Of a stretch of 64,000 nucleotides of DNA, positions 36,101 through 48,463 are shown piece by piece. The position numbers and the translations under genes are program-made. The notes under the pieces were generated by a model that saw nothing but the letters and a program-made list of their open reading frames with translations, searched no databases and had not been told where the DNA came from. The stretch's first letter is position 1; the number at the start of each line of letters is the position of its first letter. The stretch is from Lineus longissimus (taxonomy: Eukaryota > Nemertea > Pilidiophora > Heteronemertea > Lineidae): positions 1,681,501-1,745,500 of the forward strand of contig NC_088310.1 in assembly GCF_910592395.1 (NCBI RefSeq), in the 5' to 3' direction.

Positions 36101-39100
36101 CTTGGTCTTGCCACACTCACGGTGATTGCAATTGTGAATCCTACCCAGAGAACTGTAAAAGCATTCAACCAGATTGTTTTGTTGTCTTGCCAACAGAATT
36201 TCCAGTTAGAAATTTGAATTATTCTGACATTTTTTCAGGGTCTCCTGAAAGCACGAGGTGTTCTGTCTGAGGACTATGGTAATGTTCACTTCTTCATTGG
36301 TGAGCCAATATCCATTCGACATTTCTCCGTCGGCAAGATTGATAGAATCGTGCATGGACTACAACCTAGGTTGGTATCGATATTATCTTTGTGTCCTAGA
36401 TTTGCAAATAAAGCCCGTATTTCTGATCTTTGTTGATGTGCTCAATGGCAAGAACTGTCTCGAACTGTGCATTGTCTCAGAAAGAGAATTGTCAACCCTA
36501 AAGCCAGAGGAAAGTCATTCATGTTGTCATTTCAACTGATTTCAGGTACATTTCTGGATTGACATCAGAAGAACAAGACTTGTGCCAGGACCTTGCGTAT
36601 GACATAGTGCTGCGACATCAACAGAACATGGTGATATCCCCGTGGGCATTGATCGCTACAGTCATGATACAGAACAGAGAGGGAATATACCTGTCAGATC
36701 TCATGAAGGACGTGGAATGGCTGAAGAGAAGCATTGCTAACCTTGGTGGTTATGTCGACTGGCCTGGTAAGATTTCTTATCCATACATGTACTTGTGGCC
36801 CACAGTGCTGTAGAATAAGTCTTCCCTGCATTGTAATTTTCATAATTTGTACTACACAGTAGCAAAAGGTGCTGTCAGTTACTCCTTGAAATGCAAGGTG
36901 GTCACATATCTGCTATGAATCAACACCTGGTCTATTCCAAGAAATGTGTGTGATGTCATCCATCTGTAGTGGTTAGGCTGTCTTGTTGACATGCTTCAGT
37001 GGTCTGGGTGTTCAGTTGGGGTCTGTCTAGCCTAACATCAACTATCTGTTGGGGCTTTCAGTATCAACCTGTCTGCTGTTTCCTGTTATGTAGGCGAGTA
37101 TCATTTTCATGGATTTCTATTTGAAGTTTATACATGTAGCAAAGATCTTTGCCGACCAAGGCTAATAAGCGACATCCCTTATTGATCTGAACAAGAGAGT
37201 CAAGCTTCTCTGCCTATTGATATCACTGGTATCATATGAAGATTTCATCTTTCCAGGAAATGCCTCTGCAGAAGAAATTGTGCGATTACATATCAGCCTC
37301 CATCAAAACCTGGTCCAGATGTCTCCGGAGGATTTCGTTGAACTGAAACGTATCATCGCTCCTCACACAAAGAAGCCAGTGAGAGATGATATCATGATCA
37401 CAGGGGCAACCCATCTGATGTTGGCATCGTATAGGAATCATTTGATACACTGCTTTGCCAGGGTCGGACTGGTGGCAATAGCTGTGAATGCCTGTTGTGA
37501 TGAGACTCTACAAATCAGTGAGTAAATGTAGCATTTACATATCTTTGTTCAATGGATTACCCAGATAGTTGGACGTGGCTTACATGTAATGTGTCAGCTA
37601 CCAATTATGAAAGCAATTTTGAAATTCTAAGAGTAAATTGAGTTAACAGAATGGTTGCCATTCAAGCATTGAAGTACATGTAGGTGGTCTTTCATAATCA
37701 CTCTCCAGGATCAACTCAAAATACTTTGATTCCTCCAGTGGCCCAAAAAGACTAGCTGGTGCATTTTGTTACTCGAAGTGTTGACAAATACCTGATTATC
37801 ATTCTTTTCCTTTCAGATGACCTGTATCTTCGATATACTTTCCTTGAGAAGTTGCTGTGTAAAGATTTCATCTTCCGACCAGGGAGGACCCGGGAGGTGA
37901 GAGCTCTGATTCAAAATCAAGATATTAAAGTACCCTGAAGAAGCTGAAGTGCATCGATATGTAACAGAAGTAATGATGCTGTGCTGTGAATATGAATATG
38001 AATTTGAGTATTGTCCAAAAAATCTTTGGAAGAAAATAATTATTCGAAGGTCACCTTCCTTTGGTCTCTTTTCCTGGGCTAGCACACTTGATATGCCTTC
38101 TCCATCGCCAAACAGCTCATTTCGAAAATCTGTTAGGTCTGGTGCATGATTTGTCTTGCGACGCAATCATGATATCAATCTTTATCTATTTTATTTCAGA
38201 ACTTTGAACTCGCTGTGAAGGTGCTGACCAACAGTAGTGTGCTGACCCTGAACGCTGTAGGAGATATCGTCGTGAAGAAGTCAACGAACAAATACAACAC
38301 ATTCCTTAGTCAAATGTTTGAACCATTCTTACTCGGATATTGGGTTAGTGTTGTGTTGATAACAACTAGTAGGATTGACTTGCCCAGAACTCAGTGTTGA
38401 AAGTACAGGCACCAGTCCACAACAGCCAATGAGAATGCAGTTGTCGAAGCCTTTACGCTTTAGAATAAGACAGCGCTATAGATTGGCTACCATACTACAT
38501 GTACATGTCTGATTGAAGTGCCATTTGATATATTGCCAGGTGAAATTTCCTTCCACATGTAGTTTGATTGAGAGATACCTTGATTGATCAATGTGTTGGC
38601 TTTTGAAAATTTTAAGACAACCGATATCTTTTTTCAATCAACTGAGCAGTTAAAGACTTGTGATGAATTTTTCCATTGTAGGTGCTCTGCCAGTACCTAT
38701 TGAGTTTGACCCTGACAGGAACGCGACCCATCGCCAAGCAATATAAGCATATCTTGAAGGAATCACAAGCGCTCGTCACTCGCTTACTGCAGGAAGGTGT
38801 CGTCAAACACTTTGAGATGCTGTCACTTGACATGTTGGGCAACGGACTCAATGCCATCATTGAAATGGGTGCTGTCACAAAGCAGAAAAGGTAAGCACAA
38901 AGTTCTGTTGACTTTGGTTGTGTCCTATTGCTGCATTCTTAAAGGCCTATGTCATTGGTTGGGGAACTGGAAACTTTGGAATGATATTTTTGATCCATTG
39001 CAGTCTGTGTCTGAGAAAGTTGATAGCATTTTACGCTGCTACAGTTGGGGTAGATTTTTAAGTCTGTTCACCAACTTAATGAAAATTTGTAAAGAGTTCT

Positions 39101-39500
39101 GACGAAATCACCACTTCTATTTTTGTAAAGGAAGACTTTTCTCATTGATTCTGTGTGTTTTAGGGAGAATCAAGACTACCTCATTCCAAGCCATGTGGAG
39201 GTTTCCGCCATCGCAAATGAGATAGGCAAGTTATTCTTCTTGACTTCAACAATTTCACTAGATTTACACTCGTTTATGAACAGATGATGTGGTGCCACTA
39301 CATCATCCAAAGGTAACTTCACTAAACTTAGCCATTACTCCATACCAACAAGAGGAGTAAAGCCATTGTGTCGTTGTGAGGGACCCCAACCCCCTAACTA
39401 ACTTTCCTTTTTTCCTATTGCAGCCAAAGTGGTAGAAGTTCCACATGTTCCTGTATTGAGCATCAAGTCCAAGGACGTTGTATTGCCAGCCAAGTTGTAG
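33114..39500 (+). CDS. GNPAT: Dihydroxyacetone phosphate acyltransferase (peroxisomal)
   Basis: The enzyme acylates dihydroxyacetone phosphate, the first step of plasmalogen and other ether-lipid synthesis, inside peroxisomes. Exons: 33114..33162 (tentative), 33824..34029, 34467..34643, 34891..35020, 35246..35449, 35846..35997, 36239..36369, 36546..36766, 37257..37517, 37817..37896, 38200..38343, 38682..38890, 39164..39225, 39424..39500. From the ATG at 33,847 the product is 676 residues, close to the family's usual 680. With the tentative first exon it is 700, still in frame. PlsC-type motifs in order: HRSYLD (about 136-141), GAFFIRR (179-185), EGTRSR (217-222), ILPVSMSHD. The C terminus is AKL, a standard PTS1 signal. 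The intron after 39,225 has a GC donor (GGCAAGT). The lysine-rich N terminus resembles the vertebrate start ([15 protein letters not shown]). Confidence 0.97.
34261..34420. repeat. Dispersed repeat (TGTCCTTAATAGRGAGGTG family), copy 1
   Basis: This GNPAT intron segment shares with 59,500-59,622 an ordered set of motifs: TGTCCTTAATAGRGAGGTG, then CTGATTAnAGAGGTCAA, then GTCCT...CTAAGRGAGGT. The copies are diverged and there is no coding capacity. It looks like an old interspersed element. Confidence 0.6.
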
Positions 39501-39616
39501 AAAGAGACAATTCATGTGTTGTGAGAACTTCTCGTATTTGAAACTACTGATGCACATGCAAAGGGGTACAACAAGCATTTCACATCATTGCTGCCAACAT
39601 GTACTTTTTATTTGAC

Positions 39617-39690
39617 TCGGCCGGGAGTCGAACCCACTACCACTTGATCATGAGGCCGACTCTCTTCCACTGAGCTACCACTTCCCCGAT
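39617..39690 (-). repeat. tRNA-derived SINE fragment
   Basis: The minus strand contains an A-box-like TAGCTCAGTGGAAGAG and a B-box-like GGGTTCGACTCCC at the right spacing for an RNA polymerase III promoter. The acceptor and anticodon stems do not pair, so it is not a working tRNA. It lies in the probable 3' UTR of GNPAT. A tRNA-headed SINE is the simplest reading. Confidence 0.6.
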
Positions 39691-40010
39691 GTGTTAACAG
39701 ACAACTGAATATTCTCCACAAGTCTATCTTGATCTCTAAATGGGGTACGAATTCTGTGTGCTCCAATATTTGGTTGTGCAGTACATTTAGGCTTTCAAAT
39801 ACTTGGTACTTACTGAACTAGTCTGTAGATGAATATGATTTTTAGATGGTGCTAACTAATTCTGTATGAAATATTGTCTTGACATATTTGAGCCAGTTGA
39901 GGCAAATCTGTTACACATGTTGACCTGTTACCGTTAAAGTAGGCCCGGTGTGGGTGAACAGGCACTCCTCCACCAGCTTGAATACGTCAACGCGTGGAAG
40001 TGACAAGGCT

Positions 40011-40190
40011 TGTTCATTACCCCAGCTGTTGTGATGTAATGAACGTGTCAGTCTTAAACAACCTTTCAAATCTTGTGATATATATCACATGTAGATGTTC
40101 ATTACCCCAGCTGTTGTGATGTAATGAACGTGTCAGTCTTAAACGACCTTTCTGCTTTCAAATGTTGCGATATATATCACATGAAGATGA
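40011..40190. repeat. Tandem duplication of an 85/95 bp hairpin-bearing unit
   Basis: Copy 1 spans 40,011-40,095 and copy 2 40,096-40,190. Each contains an inverted pair GTTCATTAC/GTAATGAAC, then TGTCAGTCTTAAAC, then a near or perfect palindrome around GATATATATC (GTGATATATATCAC in copy 1). Copy 2 has a small insertion. It would lie in the GNPAT 3' UTR if the distal polyadenylation site is used. Confidence 0.85.
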
Positions 40191-40419
40191 AAAAATGAAT
40201 TGAAAATACGGTAGACAACGTCAGTAATATTGATTGTCTCAGCGTTGTTGACTGCTTTATTTAGGGAAGACAGTGCAATAATTGTTGTTTCTGCATTTGA
40301 TTTGCTGGGGTATTGGTATTACTTATTGAACATTTTACATCCTCAATTAGCGTGTTCATATTTACCCTTGTTAATTGCACACCTGTAAATTTCTTGAAAT
40401 TATTGATACCAGAAATTTG

Positions 40420-40425
40420 AATAAA
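40420..40425 (+). terminator. Candidate GNPAT polyadenylation signal
   Basis: This AATAAA lies about 0.9 kb after the GNPAT stop codon. It is the first good hexamer I see downstream. Use is inferred. Confidence 0.35.
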
Positions 40426-40764
40426 AGCTAGATTTTAAATTAAAAGTGCATTTGTTTCACCTTGAAAGTATCAGGTTAATCTCTGAATTACTTCATACTC
40501 ATAGTTTGTTGGCTTTATTTGTCAAGAAGAAGATGATGTACCGGCACATTAATGCGGCCATTTGTCTGGTCACTGTACCAATTCTACTATTAGGAGACCC
40601 TGTGTGGGTGTTTGATCCAACATACCGCGTTGATGTGATTGGAGATGGAAGTTTGCAATTGTGCCTTAAAAGGTAGGCTATAATAAAGTCAGCATTAGTA
40701 TGCGGGCGGGGACTATTTTTTTATGGGGCCTTATGGTTCAGCGTCTCCAAGGAATTCTATTTTT

Positions 40765-41152
40765 AGAGTCCAATGGGGGGGGAGTTCGGGGGCCTTCCCC
40801 CAATGTACTGGCTCAAACCTGTCACTTTCAGAGAACGGGGGAGGGGTTTTGGGGGACGCATCCCCCAATGTACTGGCTAAATATGTCAGAAGGACGGGGG
40901 GGGGGGGTGGGGGGGCTCCCCCATGTCAAACAGTTGTGTGAGTTCACTAGAGCTTGCTCTTTACATATTAGAGTCCAATGGAGCGGGGGGGGGGGGTTAG
41001 GGGGCCTTCCCCCAATGTACTGACTAAAACCTGTCACTTTCAGAGAACGGGGAGGGGGTTTGGCTAAATATGTCAGAAGGACGGGGTGGGGTGGGGGGCT
41101 CCCCCATGTCAAACAGTTGTGTGAGTTCACTAGAGCTTGCTCTTTACATATT
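40765..41152. repeat. Duplicated G-rich block with potential quadruplexes
   Basis: Two direct copies of about 205 and 183 bp meet at 40,970. Each has several runs of 5-13 G, paired in places with C runs (GGGGGCCTTCCCCC), and ends with a common tract through ACTAGAGCTTGCTCTTTACA. Copy 2 lacks a short internal piece. The block lies 300 bp upstream of the PSMA3 start. Confidence 0.9.
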
Positions 41153-41386
41153 GGGCTATTCAACTCAGCTGACCCCTTCAGTTTTTTCTTCTTCTGTTAC
41201 ATGCACAACTAAAAAATTGAGATCTAACTGTGCGTGAGAGACGGGTGGGTTACCTCGACCAGACATTTTGCCCGGAGTTTTGGTCTTCGGTGTGAAAAGA
41301 TGGATCAACGGCAAATCCGTAAGTAGTTAGTAAAGTTTATCTGAAAAACAACGAAACTACAACAACAACGCACCGTAAACGTCGGC

Positions 41387-41396
41387 GTGACTTTGC
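41387..41396 (+). promoter_or_regulatory. Antioxidant-response-element match upstream of PSMA3
   Basis: GTGACTTTGC matches the CNC-bZIP consensus RTGACnnnGC exactly and ends 46 bases before the PSMA3 ATG. In animals NFE2L1 and its relatives drive proteasome genes through such sites, so the position fits. Function is inferred from motif and location only. Confidence 0.5.
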
Positions 41397-41442
41397 AAAA
41401 CCGGCTAAAAAGTATTTATTTACGTTCATTCGTGAGGCAAAT

Positions 41443-44689
<3,247 letters not shown>

Positions 44690-44963
44690 GAAATACCAAC
44701 AAGTTACTTATCAGATCAGACTATTGCTCCAATCCATAGATGATGGATGGTCTTTCTGTTTCTTGGTACAATGTATTTGGAATACTTCACAGTGAAGAAC
44801 GGTTGACGTGAAGTAGAAGGGTGCATCTCCTTGGAGATGTTGCAGTTTAGCCTGATGACTGAACAACTGATATGTTGTGCTGTCTACTCGACCAAGAAGT
44901 GGATATTGCCCGAGATCTTACATACATGTACCAGTGATATTATGTGCTTTGCAATTTGGACTG

Positions 44964-44969
44964 AATAAA
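44964..44969 (+). terminator. PSMA3 polyadenylation signal
   Basis: This AATAAA lies 275 bases after the PSMA3 stop codon. It is followed within about 60 bases by GT-rich sequence and is the first hexamer downstream. Confidence 0.65.
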
Positions 44970-44989
44970 ATGTGCTGGTTTAGACACTT

Positions 44990-46340
44990 CCTGCAGTTAA
45001 AGTAGATTCTTGTCACACCCTCACTGTTATTGTGGCAGTGCAAGAGGGGGTGTCAGCTCAGGACATCGATAATTTGTGGCTGTTATTTTCAGACCTTTAG
45101 GACATCGATGATTTCTTATGGTCACTAGGGATAAGAGAACATAAGGGGTGGACTATGGTAATTAGTGAAGACAACCTCCGCGTTGAACTTACCCTTCTCT
45201 TTGAAATTTAATTCTCTGTTTGAAAGATCAATGCCTATCATACCATCATTTGAATAATCTTGAAAAGTATCATTGAATATGTACAAAGTATCACTATGGT
45301 ATTAAACTTATTTCATAATAACGGTGTTGTTGTCTTGTGTTATATATTTGGTATAAAATATTGAACATCCTGTTGAGAGACCATACACAATACAGAATTC
45401 GAATGATCATGCAGTTTCTGAGATGGCCCCGTCCGTCTGCTGGTACATCGTGCTGTTTCGTTCTGTAATCGAGATGATCATTCATCCTACTGTTAACGTC
45501 CCACGATCATATCTGGCAATGTGTTCTCTGAGGCGAGTGTGATGATATTTTCAATCTGCCTACAAATGCTCTCGTCTGAAGTCCACTTGTAACATAGATA
45601 ACATTATCAGGATGGTATATTCTGCCATCTGTCTTCCTGCACCAAACCATGGTCTTTCTTTCAGGCAGGCTGGTTTAGTGGGGTACATTCTGCTGTCGGA
45701 CTGCCTACATAATGCAATTTTTGGTGGCTGGCCAGCTTTTGTCTTCAGAGGGATATATAATATCCTGCGAGACTGCCCAGATACATTTCTGAGACAGTCT
45801 GTTTTTACTGTGTTTTCAGTAGGGGACATTCTGCTGTCTAACTGTCAAGGCCAGGTAATCATCTTTACCTAAGACAGGCCTGCTGTGAATTCATCAGCAG
45901 TTGGGTATGTCCTGACATTCAGCAGCATTTCAGAAGACAGGCTTGTCTTCAGTTGGGGACATTATGTTGTCAGACTGCCAACATTACACAGGTCTTTCCG
46001 AGATGGACCTGTTGTTACATGGTCTTTAGTTGGGGACATTCTGCTGTCAAATTCATCCCGAGAATCAGTATTTGTTTTACTCCTAGTGTATACAAATATC
46101 AAGACGTGGAGTGTATTGAAAATCCCTGGTACGGGTATGTTGTGACCTTGTCAAGTAGGGGTACATACTACAGCAAGACTGCCTACACCCATACTGAACT
46201 TCCAGCGGTATTGCCTGTGGCCTCCACCCATCTGTAAGCTGAGCAATGTCAATACATTGAGCTGTACATTGTCAGGAGACTTCCTGTGGCAATCTGAGCT
46301 TGATATAGAACTTCCCGGGACACCCTTGATGAAAAAGGTA
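44990..46340. repeat. Degenerate ~70 bp minisatellite-like region
   Basis: From about 45,600 to 46,200 the motif AGTnGGGGACATTCTGCTGT(C)nnACTGCC recurs, at about 45,675, 45,818, 45,950 and 46,028. Weaker forms lie near 45,745, 45,890 and 46,152. The spacing is roughly 65-75 bp or twice that. Copies are much diverged, so the array is old. It lies between the convergent PSMA3 and SPTSSA genes. The part before 45,600 shows nothing I can name. Confidence 0.6.
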
Positions 46341-47328
46341 AACGTTTAATGAAAAAGATAAGAAAATGTGTTAATAATATTAATACTGTACACTTTTAAT
46401 TATAAAACAGCATTTCTTATATTTACATACTATTTAAGGTTCAAAGTTACAATCAGACTACGGTTAAATATATTATTTTCTTATCAAGATATTTTAACCG
46501 AACGCCATCCATATCATCCAATGACATTAAGTACGAGTAAGCATAGATTTCATGAGCAAGGCCGGACTCCCTGACTACTTGGCAGAAATATTATACAAAT
46601 AAATCACATTGTACAAAATTATTGTTAATTAAATGCTTTCAGAAAGTGCCATCAGGGTCCAATCATGGGCAAGCAACTTTTTCAATATTAACAAAAATTT
46701 TAATGTTTATAATAGATGCACTCAATCCTGTTAACAGAGTAACATACATGATATCTTAATATGCCAAGTCAAACATATAAGAGAAGACGAAGACAGCCAT
46801 TCAGGCCTACTGTCCTAAATGTTGAGAAGTAGTGGATCATCTTGGAGGTTTCTCACTCAACTCAGACACGCAGACAAGCATGAGCAACTCAATGTTCATT
46901 TTACCGACAGCAGCTGACCAGCATTACACTTACAGTTTCAATGTCAAAAATGCCATCAGCCAACTCAAAATTGGAATGTACATAAAACTTTATTGATTAC
47001 ACAGGAACGGGCTCCCTTTCCACTCACAGCCCATAGACATGCTACACTTGGTGTAATTAATGACAATGCAGTAATCTCACTCTGGCACAGTATGGTACAT
47101 GTGATCATAGTTGTGGAGAAGACAACCTGTTTCTGTCATGATTAGCATATCTATTGTTCAGTCTCTCCTCATCCCAATGAAGTATGCATCTCAGTATTTT
47201 CTCAACCTGGGTAAATCTGCATCCTCCTTGAGTGATGTCAGCTGATTCTGGATGCCTACTTTGAAGTTCTGTTAATATGCATCTTATCCGTATAAAGTCA
47301 TGTATCATTGGCTTCATTGATTAATTAG
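46341..47328. other. Probable SPTSSA 3' UTR and downstream spacer
   Basis: AT-rich sequence downstream of the minus-strand SPTSSA stop. A minus-strand AATAAA (46,989-46,994) about 335 bp past the stop is the likeliest polyadenylation signal. I see no coding exon or repeat array here. Confidence 0.45.
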
Positions 47329-47970
47329 CTATCCAGTTTCTCGGACACCTTCACTATAAAACACGTCATCAACTCGAGATTTATCCTCAGGCATTCCTAG
47401 AACATATTTGATGAAGTTCATTAGCACCACAGCATGGCCAGGCAGGAAGAGATAGGATGTGTATAAAGACATGGCAATCACAGCAATAAGAAATGAATCT
47501 GAAAACTGGTTAAGGAAGGTTGAAACTATGCAATCTACTTTAAACTTTTTGATGAAAACTTTTCATGTAATCACGGGTGTGCAAGCAGAACATCACCACA
47601 CTCCACAGACATGACCAGATGACAGACAGGATTGCACTTACAATCTAAATAAACCCTAATCATAGCCGCTCGCAATATGGGCCAAGATTTGACATGACTC
47701 AATATAGGCCATCCCATCACCAAATCAAAGCAAAGGCACTATATTGGCAGGACGACTCGGGGAAAAGATGAAATTCCAAAAATTTGGCATGAATAAATGT
47801 CAAAATTTGCTTCAACAAGAGCACAAACCACACAAATGATGGATTTTGCTGATAAAAAGGATACTAAATATTCGCCTTTCCCATGGTTCAAGCATATATA
47901 ATGCCGTACAAAGTATATATTGGAGATACCAATAGGACACAAAATCACAAATTTTGTTCACAAGCTCCAT
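47329..47970 (-). CDS. SPTSSA: Small subunit A of serine palmitoyltransferase
   Basis: Two exons, 47970..47865 and 47498..47329, sum to 276 bases and encode 91 residues. The protein stimulates the SPTLC1/SPTLC2 heterodimer in the ER membrane, the first committed step of sphingolipid synthesis. Family-defining stretches are YWYLQYILCTALYMLEPWER (residues 13-32) and, across the splice junction, IAMSLYTSYLFLPGHAVVLM. A membrane-associated N-terminal helix is followed by one membrane span. The junction codon (A|AT, Asn) falls where vertebrate proteins have the same residue. The C terminus is about 20 residues longer than the 71-residue human protein, ending PEDKSRVDDVFYSEGVRETG. The start ATG is the only one upstream of the conserved block. 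The gene is head to head with AP5M1, with 494 bases between start codons. Confidence 0.94.
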
Positions 47971-48463
47971 TTTTCGTGTCGCTTAGCCCAATGAAAAGAT
48001 ACTGCCCACACTCTCCAATGGTCAGGACCAAGGGTCAGGACTGTCTTTCAACTCTGGTATCTCAGTGTATGGATGTTACTAACTATTCACTGCAAAATAA
48101 TATTTTATCACTCCGATACTAAAGTAGTATTTTGGTTTCTTGCTTAAAATCAAAGTATATGGAGTGATGTTAATAAATTTTGTTTATCCGCGATAGAAAT
48201 TGATTTATAAAGTTGTAATTGTAGTTTTATACAACGTAAAATTGAGTTTTAAATGATTTTATTTTTCGGACCCTTTGGAGGGACGAATTTCTAACAAAAT
48301 GGCGGTAGCCTGCCGTAACATTTTACACAGAATAGAACGTGCCCTGACCTCTGACCTCGCCGGCAACTGCAAAATCAAGGAAGTGCAGTTTATCTTAAAA
48401 AACACCTTCTAAAATCCACATCCAATTGGGAACATTTTATATTTAGTTGTCTCCGGTTAAAGT
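47971..48463. promoter_or_regulatory. Divergent SPTSSA/AP5M1 promoter with YY1-like site and uORF
   Basis: The two start codons are 494 bases apart on opposite strands. AAAATGGCGG at 48,296-48,305 matches the YY1 core-promoter consensus, which often overlaps the start of transcription or translation in housekeeping genes. Its ATG opens a 37-codon frame (48,299-48,412) that ends 51 bases before the AP5M1 ATG and is not similar to AP5M1. It would act as a uORF if transcription starts upstream of it. Confidence 0.5.

Larger units (their letters stand above)
39501..41442. other. Repeat-rich space between GNPAT and PSMA3
   Basis: No further coding exon is seen. Contents in order: tRNA-like SINE fragment (39,617-39,690), duplicated hairpin unit (40,011-40,190), possible GNPAT polyadenylation signal (40,420), duplicated G-rich block (40,765-41,152), then the PSMA3 promoter. 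A 76-residue open frame at 40,446-40,676 has no recognisable features. Confidence 0.6.

Noticed and set aside
39617-39690. Functional tRNA gene on the minus strand
   Set aside because: A- and B-box-like sequences are present, but the acceptor, anticodon and T stems do not pair. It fits a tRNA-derived SINE fragment better.
40446-40676. Small protein of 76 residues between GNPAT and PSMA3
   Set aside because: No homology, no conserved context, and it overlaps the probable GNPAT 3' end.
45612-46237. Membrane-like protein encoded by the repeated VGDILLS frames
   Set aside because: The apparent peptides come from the degenerate ~70 bp tandem repeat. The frames are broken by stops and shifts and have no splice support.
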